The position numbers and the translations under genes were made by a program. DNA of 64,000 nt, from NCBI RefSeq assembly GCF_001652265.1, contig NZ_LWBS01000109.1, forward strand, positions 327,373 to 391,372. The letters are read 5' to 3'. The stretch is from Rhizobium leguminosarum. Lineage in GTDB: Bacteria; Pseudomonadota; Alphaproteobacteria; Rhizobiales; Rhizobiaceae. This document shows, in pieces, positions 49,437 to 59,253 of this stretch (its first letter is position 1; every line of letters begins with the position of its first letter). A model generated the notes under the pieces. That model was not told where the DNA came from. It saw only the letters and a program-made list of their open reading frames with translations, and ran no database searches.

Positions 49437-51110
49437 TCAGTTCCCGAGAATGCCCGGGAGGCGCAGGCCTTTTTCCTTGGCGCAGTCGATGGCGATCTCG
49501 TAGCCGGCATCGGCGTGGCGCATGACGCCGGTCGCCGGATCGTTCCAGAGCACGCGCTCGAGGCGTCTTGCGGCATCGTCCGTGCCATCGGCGCAAATGA
49601 CCATGCCGGAATGCTGCGAGAAGCCCATGCCGACGCCGCCGCCGTGATGCAGCGACACCCAGGTGGCGCCCGATGCCGTGTTGAGCAGGGCATTGAGCAG
49701 CGGCCAGTCGGAGACCGCATCAGAACCGTCCTTCATCGCTTCGGTCTCGCGGTTCGGCGAGGCGACGGAGCCGGAGTCCAGATGGTCGCGGCCGATGACG
49801 ATCGGGGCGGAGAGTTCGCCTGTTCTCACCATCTCGTTGAAGGCGAGGCCGAGCTTGTGGCGGTCGCCGAGACCTACCCAGCAGATGCGTGCCGGCAGGC
49901 CCTGGAAGGCGATGCGCTCCCTGGCCATGTCGAGCCAGTTGTGCAGGTGCTTGTTGTCAGGCAGAAGTTCCTTCACCTTGGCATCGGTCTTGTAGATATC
50001 CTCCGGATCGCCGGAAAGGGCCGCCCAGCGGAAGGGGCCGATGCCGCGGCAAAACAGCGGGCGGATATAGGCCGGCACGAAGCCCGGGAAGGCGAAGGCG
50101 TTTTCGAGGCCTTCGTCCTTGGCGACCTGGCGGATATTGTTGCCATAGTCGAGTGTCGGCACGCCGGCATTCCAGAAGGCGATCATCGCTTCGACATGCT
50201 CGCGCATCGAGGCGCGCGCCGCTTTTTCCACAGCCTTCGGATCGCTTTCGCGCTTTGCCTTCCACTCACCCATCGTCCAGCCTTTCGGCAGGTAGCCGTT
50301 GATCGGGTCGTGGGCCGAGGTCTGGTCGGTGACGATATCGGGGCGAATGCCGCGGCGGACCATCTCCGGCAGGATTTCGGCGGCATTGCCAAGCAGGCCG
50401 ACGGACTTTGCCTCGCCGGCCTTGGTCCAGCGGTCGATCATCTCAAGCGCTTCATCGAGCGTCTCGGCCTTGGCGTCGACATAGCGGGTGCGCAGGCGGA
50501 AATCGATCGAATCGGGATTGCATTCGACGGCCAGGCAGCAGGCGCCGGCCATGACGGCGGCAAGCGGCTGGGCGCCGCCCATGCCGCCGAGGCCGCCGGT
50601 CAGGATCCATTTGCCCTTGAGATTGCCGCCGTAATGCTGGCGGCCGGCCTCGACGAAGGTCTCGTAGGTGCCCTGCACGATGCCCTGCGTGCCGATATAG
50701 ATCCACGAACCGGCCGTCATCTGGCCGTACATCGCAAGGCCCTTCTTATCCAGCTCGTTGAAATGGTCCCAAGTCGCCCAATGCGGCACGAGATTGGAAT
50801 TGGCGATCAGCACCCGCGGCGCATCCTTGTGGGTGCGGAACACGCCGACCGGCTTGCCGGATTGCACGACCAGCGTTTCTTCTTCCGTCAGCGTCTTCAG
50901 CGTCGCGACGATGCGGTCGAAATCCTCCCAGGTGCGGGCGGCGCGGCCGATGCCGCCATAAACCACGAGCTCGTTCGGATTTTCGGCGACGTCGGGGTCC
51001 AGATTGTTCATCAGCATGCGCAGCGGCGCTTCGGTCATCCAGCTCTTGGCATTGAGATCGTTGCCGCGGGGCGCGCGGATTTCGCGGATATTGTGGCGTG
51101 GATTATTCAT
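49437..51110 (-). CDS. hutU: Urocanate hydratase
   Basis: 557 residues, the normal length for urocanase. It opens [20 protein letters not shown]. The NAD-binding glycine cluster is [20 protein letters not shown]. The catalytic Cys region reads [15 protein letters not shown], and [20 protein letters not shown] is conserved. It hydrates urocanate to imidazolone propionate with bound NAD+ acting as an electrophile, in the cytosol. It lies between hutG and hutD. Confidence 0.97.
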   Translation of the reverse strand: MNNPRHNIREIRAPRGNDLNAKSWMTEAPLRMLMNNLDPDVAENPNELVVYGGIGRAARTWEDFDRIVATLKTLTEEETLVVQSGKPVGVFRTHKDAPRVLIANSNLVPHWATWDHFNELDKKGLAMYGQMTAGSWIYIGTQGIVQGTYETFVEAGRQHYGGNLKGKWILTGGLGGMGGAQPLAAVMAGACCLAVECNPDSIDFRLRTRYVDAKAETLDEALEMIDRWTKAGEAKSVGLLGNAAEILPEMVRRGIRPDIVTDQTSAHDPINGYLPKGWTMGEWKAKRESDPKAVEKAARASMREHVEAMIAFWNAGVPTLDYGNNIRQVAKDEGLENAFAFPGFVPAYIRPLFCRGIGPFRWAALSGDPEDIYKTDAKVKELLPDNKHLHNWLDMARERIAFQGLPARICWVGLGDRHKLGLAFNEMVRTGELSAPIVIGRDHLDSGSVASPNRETEAMKDGSDAVSDWPLLNALLNTASGATWVSLHHGGGVGMGFSQHSGMVICADGTDDAARRLERVLWNDPATGVMRHADAGYEIAIDCAKEKGLRLPGILGN

Positions 51111-51155
51111 GGCGGTTCCCCTGTTCTCAGGTTTTCAATCGTCAGGTTTCGGGCG

Positions 51156-51968
51156 TCAGCGTTTCAGGTCGGGCGCGATCTGTTCGATGCGCACCAGAAT
51201 GTTTTTGAGATGGACGCGGAGTCTGTCTGCCTTGGCGGCATCGTAGGCGAAGGGCGCCGCCTCGGTTTGGAGATGCGTCGATTGCGCAAGCTCCATCTGG
51301 ATCGCGTGCACACCGGTATCGGGCCGACCATAGTGGCGTGTCGTCCAGCCGCCCTTGAAGCGACCGTTGAGCACACTGTCGTAACCTTCGGCGGCTTCGA
51401 CGACGGTGAGCGTCGCCTGCTCGATCGCGCCGTCGCACGTCTTGCCCATGTCGGTGCCGATATTGAAATCCGGCAATTTGCCTTCGAAGAGGAAGGGAAT
51501 GTGGGAGCGGATCGAGTGGCAGTCGTAGAGAATTGCGACGCCATGGATTGCTCTCACGCGCTCGATCTCGGCGGCAAGTGCCGCATGATAGGGGGCATGA
51601 AAGTCCCGCTGCCGCGCCGCGACGTCGGCTTCGTCAGGCGCCTGGCCATCCTTCCAGATCGCCTTGCCGTCGAAATCCGTTTCAGGAACAAGGCCGGTGG
51701 TATTCTGGCCGGGATAGAGGCTGACGCCCGCCGGATCGCGGTTGGCGTCGATCACATAGCGGTGGAAGGTGGCGCGCACCACCGTGACATTGTCGAGCAG
51801 GCCGTCATAGAGCCGGTGGATGTGCCAGTCGGTGTCGGCCAGCATCCTGCCGTTGTCGTTGAGGCGGTCGGCAATCTCAGCCGGCACCTCGGTGCCGGTA
51901 TGGGGGAAACCGAGGATGACGGGGGAGGTGCCCCGCGTCATTTCGAAGACGGGCGCGCTCATGGGCAA
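51156..51968 (-). CDS. hutG: N-formylglutamate deformylase
   Basis: 270 residues of the N-formylglutamate amidohydrolase family. ILGFPHTGTEVPAEIADRL, DTDWHIHRLYDGLL, VIDANRDPAGVSLYPGQNT and ILYDCHSIRSHIPFLFEGKL hold the conserved metal-binding and catalytic residues. It releases glutamate and formate from N-formylglutamate, the last of five steps in this pathway, which here is completed by HutF. Cytosolic. It is separated from hutH by an inverted-repeat region. Confidence 0.94.
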   Translation of the reverse strand: MPMSAPVFEMTRGTSPVILGFPHTGTEVPAEIADRLNDNGRMLADTDWHIHRLYDGLLDNVTVVRATFHRYVIDANRDPAGVSLYPGQNTTGLVPETDFDGKAIWKDGQAPDEADVAARQRDFHAPYHAALAAEIERVRAIHGVAILYDCHSIRSHIPFLFEGKLPDFNIGTDMGKTCDGAIEQATLTVVEAAEGYDSVLNGRFKGGWTTRHYGRPDTGVHAIQMELAQSTHLQTEAAPFAYDAAKADRLRVHLKNILVRIEQIAPDLKR

Positions 51969-51991
51969 AGCGCTCCGGCGTTCGGGGCGTT

Positions 51992-52142
51992 ACCCCCCTC
52001 TGTCCTGCCGGACATCTCCCCCACAAGGGGGGAGATCGACTCGTGGATGGAAGCTGCCCAAACAATTGATGCTGGAACGAGCGGGACCGCCCAGCCAATC
52101 TCCCCACCTGTGGGGGAGATGCCCGGTAGGGCAGAGGGGGGT
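51992..52142. repeat. Large inverted repeat between hutH and hutG
   Basis: A 43-base sequence starting ACCCCCCTCTGTCCTGCCGG at 51992 is repeated inverted, with a few changes, ending at 52142. The two copies are separated by about 65 bases and would form a long hairpin in the hutIHGUD message. It could affect relative expression of genes on either side. Confidence 0.75.
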
Positions 52143-52164
52143 ACCAAGTGCAGATACATCATGA

Positions 52165-53700
52165 TCAACCCTCCAAAATCGGCAGAATACCATTCGAAAC
52201 CGAGGCGTTCAGCGCGCCCGTCGCCACCAGTTCGGCGGCGGCGGCGAGGTCGTTTGCCATATAGCGATCGACGTCGAGGCTCGGAACTTTGGTGCGGATG
52301 GCAGTGATCGCCTTGGCAAGTTCCGGGCTCGTCGACAGCGGCGCGCGCAGTTCGACGCCTTGGGCGGCGGTTAGCGCCTCGATGCCGATGATGCCGAACA
52401 GGTTTTCGGTCATGCCAAGCAGGCGGCGGGCACCATGGCAGGCCATGGAGACATGGTCTTCTTGGTTGGCCGAAGTCGGCGTCGAATCGACTGAAGCGGG
52501 GTGCGACATCTGCTTGTTCTCCGACATCAGCGCCGCAGACGTCACCTCGGCGATCATCAGGCCGGAGTTCAAGCCCGGCTTCTTGGCGAGGAAGGCCGGC
52601 AGGCCGTAGGAGAGCGTCGGATCGACGAGCAGCGCGATGCGGCGCTGCGAAATCGCGCCGATTTCGCAGATGGCGAGCGCGATCTGGTCGGCGGCGAAGG
52701 CGACGGGTTCGGCGTGGAAATTGCCGCCGGAGACGACGGAATTGTCCGACAGCACCAGAGGATTGTCGGTGACCGCATTGGCCTCGATTTCAAGCGTGCG
52801 GGCAACCGAGCGCAGCAGATCGAGGCAGGCGCCGTCGACCTGCGGCTGGCAGCGGATGCAATAGGGATCCTGAACGCGCTCGTCGCCCTCGATGTGGCTT
52901 TGGCGGATGATGGAGTTTTCGAGGAGCGCGCGGAGCGCGGCTGCCGTGTCGATCTGGCCCTTGTGGCCACGCAATGTGTGAATATCCGGATGAAAGGGCG
53001 CCGAAGAGCCCATGGCGGCATCGGTCGACATGGCGCCGGTGATCAGCGCTGCCTGTGCGGCCCGATGGGCGCGGAAGAGACCGGCAAGCGCCAGCGCGGT
53101 CGAGGTCTGGGTGCCGTTGATCAGCGCCAGGCCCTCCTTGGCGGCGAGCACGACCGGTCTGAGGCCAGCCCTTTCGAGGGCTTGCGCGCCCGGGAGGCGT
53201 TCGCCGGCGAAGAAGGCTTCGGCCTCGCCCATCATCACCGCCGCCATATGGGCAAGGGGCGCAAGATCGCCGGAGGCCCCGACCGAGCCTTTTTCCGGGA
53301 TTAGCGGAATGACGCCCTTATCCAGCATGCCTTCGATCAGCCGCACCAGCTCCAGCCGCACTCCGGAGGCGCCGCGCCCGAGCGAGACCAGCTTCAGCGC
53401 CATGATCAGCCGCACGATATTCTCAGGCAGCGGCGCGCCGACGCCGCAGCAATGCGACAGGATGAGATTGCGCTGCAAGGTGGTCACATCGGCGCTGTCG
53501 ATCTTGATCGAGGCGAGTTTGCCGAAGCCGGTATTGATGCCGTAGACTGGCGCATTGCCGGCGGCGATCTCGGCGATGCGTGCAGCGGCCTTGGCGATGC
53601 CGGCATCGAAGGCGGGATCGAGCCTTGCCGATGCGCCGGTCCAGTAGATGATTTCCAGATCCTTGAGCGAGACGGAGCCCGGGTGGAGCGTGATGGTCAT
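52165..53700 (-). CDS. hutH: Histidine ammonia-lyase
   Basis: 511 residues from the ATG at 53700; the open frame extends further upstream only inside hutI. The MIO-forming tripeptide Ala142-Ser143-Gly144 is intact in [14 protein letters not shown], at the same numbers as in P. putida. [40 protein letters not shown] and TDNPL are all conserved. It deaminates histidine to urocanate, the first step. Its start overlaps the hutI stop by four bases. Confidence 0.97.
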   Translation of the reverse strand: MTITLHPGSVSLKDLEIIYWTGASARLDPAFDAGIAKAAARIAEIAAGNAPVYGINTGFGKLASIKIDSADVTTLQRNLILSHCCGVGAPLPENIVRLIMALKLVSLGRGASGVRLELVRLIEGMLDKGVIPLIPEKGSVGASGDLAPLAHMAAVMMGEAEAFFAGERLPGAQALERAGLRPVVLAAKEGLALINGTQTSTALALAGLFRAHRAAQAALITGAMSTDAAMGSSAPFHPDIHTLRGHKGQIDTAAALRALLENSIIRQSHIEGDERVQDPYCIRCQPQVDGACLDLLRSVARTLEIEANAVTDNPLVLSDNSVVSGGNFHAEPVAFAADQIALAICEIGAISQRRIALLVDPTLSYGLPAFLAKKPGLNSGLMIAEVTSAALMSENKQMSHPASVDSTPTSANQEDHVSMACHGARRLLGMTENLFGIIGIEALTAAQGVELRAPLSTSPELAKAITAIRTKVPSLDVDRYMANDLAAAAELVATGALNASVSNGILPILEG

Positions 53701-54959
53701 CGACCGTTCCTTTCGCCCTTGAAGACGCGTGTGTGAAGAGGATTGAAGCCGATGCGGTAGACGAGCTCCGCAAGGCTTTCGATATTCCAGATGGCAAGGT
53801 CGGCGGCTTTGCCGGGTTCGAGCGTTCCCGTCTTGTCGAGCAGACCGAGCGCGCGGGCGCCTTCGCGGGTGGCGCCGGCGATGCATTCTTCGACGGTCAG
53901 GCCGAAAAGCGTGGCCGACATGTTCATGGTGAGCAACATCGAGGTGAGCGGCGAGGTGCCGGGATTGCAATCGGTGGCGATCGCAATCGGCACGCCTGCC
54001 CGCCGCAACGCCTCTACCGGTGGTTTCTGCTTCTCATGGATGGCGTAGAAGGCGCCGGGCAGCAGCACGGCGACGGTGCCGGCTGCGGCCATCGCCGCAA
54101 CGCCATCTTCGTCGAGATATTCAAGATGATCGGCCGAAAGCGCGCCATAGGACGCGGCGAGCCTGGCGCCGCCAAGATTGGAGAGCTGCTCGGCATGCAG
54201 CTTGACCGGCAGGCCGAGCGCCTTTGCCTTGTCGAAGACGCGGGCAATCTCGGTCGTGGAAAAGGCGATGCCCTCGCAGAAGCCGTCGACGGCATCGGCG
54301 AGACCGAGATTATGCATGTCGTCGAGACCGGGCAGGACGACATCATCGAGATAATCGCCGTTGCGACCCTTATATTCGAGAGGCGTCGCATGGGCGCCGA
54401 GATAGCTGGTGGCGATGCGGACCGGTCTGATATGGCCGAGCAGGCGGGCGCTCTGCAGCATCTTCACTTCACCGGTTCGGTTCAGCCCGTAACCGGACTT
54501 GACCTCGATCGTCGTGACACCTTCGGCAAGCAGCGTGTCGAGCCGCGGCAGAGCCCCGGCGACGAGCTCTTCGACCGATAGTGCATTGGTCGCCTTCACC
54601 GAGGAGACGATGCCGCCGCCGGCGCGGGCGACCTCCTCATAGGTGGCGCCTGCAAGGCGCATTTCGAACTCGCGAGCGCGGTTGCCGCCGTGGACGATAT
54701 GGGTGTGGCAGTCGACGAGGCCGGGCGTTACCCAGCGGCCTTCGAGATCAACGATTTCGGAGTGTTCGATGGCCGATGCCGGCAGGTCGCTTTCGGCGCC
54801 GGCAAAGGCGATGCGGCCGTTTTCGACCAGCACGGCGCCCTTTTCGACGATGCCGAGCCCTTCTTTGCCAGGCGCCAGCGTGGCCAGCCGCGCATTGCGC
54901 CACAGCACTGGGCGGGCGTCGGCGGATGCGGCTTCCTCTGAAAAATTGTTCCCGGTCAT
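53697..54959 (-). CDS. hutI: Imidazolonepropionase
   Basis: 420 residues from the ATG at 54959 ([20 protein letters not shown]). A much longer frame continues upstream through hutF on the opposite strand and is not real. The amidohydrolase metal motif is [54 protein letters not shown] and [15 protein letters not shown] follow the family. It hydrolyses imidazolone propionate to N-formiminoglutamate. First gene of the operon, divergent from hutF. Confidence 0.96.
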   Translation of the reverse strand: MTGNNFSEEAASADARPVLWRNARLATLAPGKEGLGIVEKGAVLVENGRIAFAGAESDLPASAIEHSEIVDLEGRWVTPGLVDCHTHIVHGGNRAREFEMRLAGATYEEVARAGGGIVSSVKATNALSVEELVAGALPRLDTLLAEGVTTIEVKSGYGLNRTGEVKMLQSARLLGHIRPVRIATSYLGAHATPLEYKGRNGDYLDDVVLPGLDDMHNLGLADAVDGFCEGIAFSTTEIARVFDKAKALGLPVKLHAEQLSNLGGARLAASYGALSADHLEYLDEDGVAAMAAAGTVAVLLPGAFYAIHEKQKPPVEALRRAGVPIAIATDCNPGTSPLTSMLLTMNMSATLFGLTVEECIAGATREGARALGLLDKTGTLEPGKAADLAIWNIESLAELVYRIGFNPLHTRVFKGERNGR

Positions 54960-54989
54960 CAGCTTTGCGCCTTTCCTTATGTCAATAAC

Positions 54990-55001
54990 ATGTATATACA
55001 T
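54990..55001. promoter_or_regulatory. Palindromic operator between hutI and hutF
   Basis: ATGTATATACAT is a perfect 12-base palindrome between the two divergent hut transcription units. It contains the TGTATATACA core of known HutC operators, so repression by one of the two GntR/UTRA proteins nearby is likely. Confidence 0.68.
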
Positions 55002-55082
55002 AATCGACGGGTGACAAGAGAAATTTTGCGCGCTTTTCTGGAAAAGAAAGATCGGCGACGCGGCAAAAGGAGAGGGAAGGCC

Positions 55083-56429
55083 ATGACCACACTTCACGCA
55101 GACACGGCGCTGACCCCGCAAGGCCGGCAAAAGAATGTGCGGCTGACGTTTGAGGCTGGGCGCATCGCGCGGATTGAAATTGGTACGTCTCCCGAGCCCG
55201 GCGATGAACGCCACGCTCTCCTCCTTCCCGCCATGGCGAACCTGCACAGCCATGCCTTCCAGCGGGCGATGGCGGGCCTTGCGGAAGTGCGCGGCCCGGC
55301 CAATGACAGCTTCTGGAGCTGGCGCACGGTCATGTACAAATTTGCCCTGGCGATGACGCCTGATCATGTCGAGGCGGTGGCGGCCAAGCTTTATGCAGAA
55401 ATGCTGGAGGCCGGTTTTTCCCGCGTCGGCGAGTTCCACTATCTTCACCACGACAGGGATGGCAGCGCTTACGCCAATATCGCCGAGCTTGCCGAACGCA
55501 TCGGCGCGGCAAGCGAAGAGACCGGTATCGGCCTGACGCTGCTGCCGGTCTTCTATGCCCATTCCGGCTTCGGCGGAGCTGCCCCCATCGATGGTCAGCG
55601 GCGTTTCATCAATTCGCTCGAAAGCTTCGAAAGGCTGATGGAGGGATGCCGGGCAGTCACCGGCCGGCTCGACGGCGCCGAGCTCGGGCTGGCGCCGCAC
55701 AGCCTGCGCGCCGCGACCCCGGACGAGCTTGCAGGACTCGTGCCGATGGCGGGCGACGGTCCCATCCATATCCATGTCGCCGAGCAGGTGAAGGAGGTCG
55801 AGGACTGCATCGCCTGGTCCGGCGCCCGGCCCGTGGAATGGCTGCTCGATCATGCGCCTGTGGATGAGCGCTGGTGCCTGATCCATGCGACGCACATGAC
55901 CGAGGACGAAACACGGCGGATGGCGAAAAGCGGGGCGATCGCCGGCCTCTGCCCGATCACCGAGGCCAATCTCGGCGACGGCGCATTTGCCGCGCCGCTT
56001 TTCCTCGAAGACGGCGGGCGTTACGGCATCGGCTCGGATTCCAACGTGCTGATCTCCGTGCCGGAGGAACTGCGCCAGCTCGAATATTCGCAGCGCCTGG
56101 CGCTTCGCGCCCGCAACGTCGTCGCTGCACCCGGCGGCTCGACGGCGCTTTCGCTGTTTTGCCAAGCGCTTGCCGGCGGCGGCGCCGCGCTGAAGGCGCC
56201 GGCCGGGCTCGTCGAGGGCCATCACGCCGATATCATATCGCTCGATGCCACCGCCGTTCCCTATCTCACAGGTGACCAGATCCTCGATCACTGGCTGTTT
56301 GCCGGCGGCATTTCGATCGATTGCGTTTGGGCACGCGGCCGCAAGCAGGTGGAGGGCGGCCGCCATCTCAGGCGCGACGCCATCGACCGGCGATTCCTCG
56401 CTGTCATGGGCGAATTGCTGGCTGCCTGA
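55083..56429 (+). CDS. hutF: Formimidoylglutamate deiminase
   Basis: 448 residues from the ATG at 55083, preceded by GGGAAGG; upstream in-frame codons fall into the operator. The amidohydrolase zinc motif is [52 protein letters not shown] and [20 protein letters not shown] follow the family. It converts N-formiminoglutamate to N-formylglutamate and ammonia, defining the five-step route with HutG. Cytosolic. Divergent from hutIHGUD and followed by a regulator gene. Confidence 0.96.
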   Translation: MTTLHADTALTPQGRQKNVRLTFEAGRIARIEIGTSPEPGDERHALLLPAMANLHSHAFQRAMAGLAEVRGPANDSFWSWRTVMYKFALAMTPDHVEAVAAKLYAEMLEAGFSRVGEFHYLHHDRDGSAYANIAELAERIGAASEETGIGLTLLPVFYAHSGFGGAAPIDGQRRFINSLESFERLMEGCRAVTGRLDGAELGLAPHSLRAATPDELAGLVPMAGDGPIHIHVAEQVKEVEDCIAWSGARPVEWLLDHAPVDERWCLIHATHMTEDETRRMAKSGAIAGLCPITEANLGDGAFAAPLFLEDGGRYGIGSDSNVLISVPEELRQLEYSQRLALRARNVVAAPGGSTALSLFCQALAGGGAALKAPAGLVEGHHADIISLDATAVPYLTGDQILDHWLFAGGISIDCVWARGRKQVEGGRHLRRDAIDRRFLAVMGELLAA

Positions 56430-56483
56430 AAAAGAGCTTTTCCCAGCACGCTATTCGAATTAGAGCGGGAGACCAATCGGAAC

Positions 56484-57212
56484 GTGGCGATGAACCAAAG
56501 CAGGGATCCCACCTTGCATCAGCGCATCCTCAGCGACATCGAGGGCCGTATCGTCTCGGGCGATTGGCCGCCGGGCCACCGCATTCCCTTCGAGGTCGAT
56601 CTCGCCACGCAGTATGACTGCTCGCGCATGACGATGAACAAGGTGCTGACCCAGCTCGCCAAGGCCGGCCTTATCGAGCGCCGCAAGAAGTCTGGCAGCT
56701 TCGTCACCCAGCCGCAGGCGCAATCGGCTGTTCTCGAAATCCACGATATCAAGGCCGAGGTGCAGTCGCTGAACCTGCCCTATTCCTATGCGGTATCGAA
56801 GAAGACGAGTCGCAAGGCCAAGGCGGAAGACAGTCGAAGGCTGGAACTGCCTGTGGCGTCCTCGGTCGTCGAGATCGTCTGCATCCACAGTGCCGGGATG
56901 CGGCCCTTTTGCCTGGAGGAGCGGCTGATCAGCCTTGCGACGGTGCCGGAGGCCGCCAATGCCGATTTCCTGACGATGGCGCCGGGGCCGTGGCTGCTCA
57001 ACCAGGTGCCGTGGAGCACGGCCGAACACCGGATCCACGCCGTCTCGGCCAATGCCGAAGTGGCCGCCGTCCTCGACATAGCGCGCAATACCGCCTGCCT
57101 CGTGGTCGAGCGCCGGACCTGGAGCGGCGCCGGCCCGGTGACGCATGTGCGCTTCACCTATCCGGGCGATCGTCATGCATTGGTGGCGCGTTTCACGCCG
57201 GCGTCGCAATAA
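56484..57212 (+). CDS. GntR/UTRA family regulator next to hutF (HutC-like)
   Basis: 242 residues with GTG at 56484; an ATG two codons later is the alternative. The winged helix is THLQRILSDIEGRIVSGDW then PPGHRIPFEVDLATQYDCSR and MTMNKVLTQLAKAGLIERRK. The UTRA ligand domain follows, with EIVCIHSAGMRPFCLEERLI and NTACLVVERRTWSGAGPVTH. HutC-type repressors sense urocanate. This one is more divergent than the regulator at 57249-58004, so which of the two controls the hut operon is open. Confidence 0.88.
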   Translation: MAMNQSRDPTLHQRILSDIEGRIVSGDWPPGHRIPFEVDLATQYDCSRMTMNKVLTQLAKAGLIERRKKSGSFVTQPQAQSAVLEIHDIKAEVQSLNLPYSYAVSKKTSRKAKAEDSRRLELPVASSVVEIVCIHSAGMRPFCLEERLISLATVPEAANADFLTMAPGPWLLNQVPWSTAEHRIHAVSANAEVAAVLDIARNTACLVVERRTWSGAGPVTHVRFTYPGDRHALVARFTPASQ

Positions 57213-57224
57213 GTCCGCTATGTT

Positions 57225-57235
57225 CCATATACAAC
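57225..57235. promoter_or_regulatory. HutC-like half-site between convergent genes
   Basis: CCATATACAAC here is identical to 58085-58095 in the transporter promoter. It lies in the short gap between the 3' ends of the two regulator genes and is flanked by ATGTT...AACAT, so it could also form a weak hairpin. Confidence 0.4.
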
Positions 57236-57248
57236 ATGGGCAGTGTTT

Positions 57249-58004
57249 TTATTCCTCGAACATCTTGCCGCTGCGCGCTTCCAGCCGGTAGCGGTGGCCG
57301 GGATAGACGAGGCGGGCGGTCGAGACCACCTGTTTTGCCGACCATGTGCGCCGGCGGATCGTCAGGCACGGTTCGGTCTTCATGATGGTCAGCAGCTTGC
57401 ATTCCCAGGCCTGCGGCATCGCCGCCTCGACAACGTGCTCGGAGCCGCTGAGCGGGGCTGCGGCCGTCAGATAAGCGTTCGGCGTCAGCGTCGAAAAATC
57501 CTGGTCGAGATATTCAGGCGCGGCCTCCGGATGGACGAAACGGTCCTCGATCTGTACCGGAACACCGTTTTCGCTGTGAACGATCAGCGAGTGGAAAACC
57601 GCGGCACCGATCGGCAGTTCGAGCGCGTCGGCAACCTCGGGAGAGGCGGTTTCCTGGGCGAGAACAACGACGGAGGCCTCGTGGGCATGACCGCGTTCGG
57701 CGATTTCCTCGGCGATGTTGCGGACCTCGAACAGCGCCGAATAACCCTTGCGCTCCGCAACGAAGGAGCCGACGCCCTGGATGCGGACAAGTTCGCCCTC
57801 GTTGGCAAGTTCGCGCAGCGCCCGGTTGGCGGTCATCTTGCTGACGCCGAGCTCGACGACCAGTTCGTTTTCCGAGGGCACGCGATATTTCGGCGGCCAC
57901 TCGCCGCTGTGGATGCGGTCGAGGATCACCTGCTTGACGCCGGCATAGAGCGGGGTGCTATCATTCTGCGCCAATTCGCGCTTCATCTCGCCGGGACGCT
58001 TCAT
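57249..58004 (-). CDS. hutC: Histidine utilization repressor (GntR/UTRA)
   Basis: 251 residues. TPLYAGVKQVILDRIHSGEW, RVPSENELVVELGVSKMTAN and RALRELANEGELVRIQGVGS are the typical HutC winged helix, and KGYSALFEVRNIAEEIAERG then HAHEASVV the linker into the UTRA domain. AEAR-type C-terminal VYPGHRYRLEARSGKMFEE is a family feature. It represses histidine catabolic genes until urocanate binds. It is divergent from the histidine-type importer and shares its promoter region with a palindrome. Confidence 0.9.
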   Translation of the reverse strand: MKRPGEMKRELAQNDSTPLYAGVKQVILDRIHSGEWPPKYRVPSENELVVELGVSKMTANRALRELANEGELVRIQGVGSFVAERKGYSALFEVRNIAEEIAERGHAHEASVVVLAQETASPEVADALELPIGAAVFHSLIVHSENGVPVQIEDRFVHPEAAPEYLDQDFSTLTPNAYLTAAAPLSGSEHVVEAAMPQAWECKLLTIMKTEPCLTIRRRTWSAKQVVSTARLVYPGHRYRLEARSGKMFEE

Positions 58005-58076
58005 TGCCTATTCCTTTTGCACGAATGGAATTCGCTACATAATTCGACTTTCCTCTTGCATATCACAAAATATCTC

Positions 58077-58095
58077 ATATGGTACCATATACAAC
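58077..58095. promoter_or_regulatory. Palindromic operator upstream of the importer operon
   Basis: ATATGGTACCATAT (58077-58090) is a perfect palindrome; it runs into CCATATACAAC (58085-58095), the 11-mer also found at 57225. It sits 72 bases from the hutC start and about 105 bases from the binding-protein start, fitting a HutC-type site. Confidence 0.58.
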
Positions 58096-58200
58096 CTCCC
58101 AATCGGTCCTTGGAACAGAAATAGGACAGGAAAGGGCAAGCCGGCGAAGATCGGCCGTGGTGCCGCAAGGTCTGTTTCAACTCCAGAGGAGAATTCATAA

Positions 58201-59040
58201 ATGAAATTCAGCGCAATCCTGCTTTGTGGCGTGGCGGCTTTTTCCGCCTTCGCCGCGCCTGCCTTTTCCAAAGACTGGACGAAGGCGACCATTACACTCG
58301 AAGGCGCCTATGCGCCCTGGAACCTCACCAATGCCGACGGTACGCTCGGCGGCTTCGAACCGGAACTCGCCAAGGTGCTGTGCGAGCGCGCCAAGATCGA
58401 ATGCACGCTGGTCGCCTCCGACTGGGACGGCATGATCCCGGCGCTCAACGCCGGCAAGTTCGACGTCATCATGGATGCGCTGTCGATCACCGAGGAGCGC
58501 AAGCAGGTCATCGACTTCACCATTCCCTATGCCGCAACGCCTGCCGCCTTTGCCACCGCCAAGGACAGCCCGCTGGCAAAGGCCGCCGGCACTGGCACCA
58601 CGATCAAGATGACGCCCGGCCAGACCGGCGTGAAGGAGATCGACGCGCTGAAGGCCGCCTTCAAGGGCAAGACGATCGGCATTCAGGCGGCGACCGTCTA
58701 CGCCAAGTTCGTCTATGACAATTTCGGCGATATTGCCGAGATCCGCGAATACAAGACCGGTGCCGACCGCGACCTCGACCTGCAGAACGGCCGCATCGAC
58801 CTCGGCTTCGACGACGCCGTCTACTTCAATAATGCCTTTGCGTCCGCCAACGGCGCGCTCGACTTCACCGGCCCCGAGATCGCCGGTTCGATCTGGGGCG
58901 AGGGCGAAGGCCTGGGTGTCCGCAAGGCGGATACGGACCTGCGCGACAAGTTCAGCGAAGCAATCAAGTCCGCACTTGCCGACGGCACCGTCAAGAACCT
59001 CTCGATGAAGTGGTTCAAGGTCGACGTCAGCCCGCAATAA
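58201..59040 (+). CDS. ABC transporter substrate-binding protein, family 3 (putative histidine/urocanate binding)
   Basis: 279 residues with a clear signal peptide (MKFSAILLCGVAAFSAFAAP then AFSKD) cut near residue 23. ITLEGAYAPWNLTNADGTLG, GFEPELAKVLCERAKIECTL and ALNAGKFDVIMDALSITEER are hallmarks of the lysine/arginine/ornithine/histidine-binding class. It is periplasmic and delivers substrate to the permeases downstream. Its position next to hutC and hut genes supports histidine or urocanate as ligand. GAGGAG precedes the start. Confidence 0.92.
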   Translation: MKFSAILLCGVAAFSAFAAPAFSKDWTKATITLEGAYAPWNLTNADGTLGGFEPELAKVLCERAKIECTLVASDWDGMIPALNAGKFDVIMDALSITEERKQVIDFTIPYAATPAAFATAKDSPLAKAAGTGTTIKMTPGQTGVKEIDALKAAFKGKTIGIQAATVYAKFVYDNFGDIAEIREYKTGADRDLDLQNGRIDLGFDDAVYFNNAFASANGALDFTGPEIAGSIWGEGEGLGVRKADTDLRDKFSEAIKSALADGTVKNLSMKWFKVDVSPQ

Positions 59041-59068
59041 GCGTTTCGGCCTTTCGGCCGCAAACACC

Positions 59069-59094
59069 GGTCTCCGGCTTTGTCGCCGGAGACC
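59069..59094 (+). promoter_or_regulatory. Stem-loop behind the binding-protein gene
   Basis: GGTCTCCGGC pairs perfectly with GCCGGAGACC around the loop TTTGTC. There is no T-run, so it is more likely a message-stabilising or attenuating hairpin that allows excess binding protein than a full terminator. Confidence 0.65.
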
Positions 59095-59103
59095 GCATGC
59101 TCG

Positions 59104-59208
59104 AAGAGGATGATTTAGGCCGGGTCGGCCTAAAATCTGAATCCTGTTCTCAATTAATGAGAGCATGATGTCGTCCGAAAACCGCTCACACTTTTCGGCA
59201 TCATGCTC
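59104..59208 (+). repeat. RIME-like palindromic intergenic element, copy C
   Basis: Same structure as copy A, slightly degenerate at its left end (GAAGAGGATGATTTAGGCC). It lies between the binding-protein gene and the first permease. Confidence 0.82.
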
Positions 59209-59253
59209 TGGCGTCAATCCGCAAAACACTGCCACGGACGGGGAACGGACGAT

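Noticed and set aside
49347-52307. A 986-codon open frame on the + strand across hutD, hutU and hutG
   Set aside because: It is antisense to three well-supported hut genes and shows no family motif. Long shadow frames opposite coding sequence are common at this GC content.
53697-56366. An 889-codon frame on the minus strand reaching from hutI through hutF
   Set aside because: Only the part up to 54959 is imidazolonepropionase; the upstream part is antisense to hutF and has no conserved sequence.
57225-57235. Terminator between the convergent regulator genes
   Set aside because: The ATGTT/AACAT arms are only five bases and AT-rich with no T-run, so it is a weak hairpin at best; the match to the importer promoter motif is more notable.
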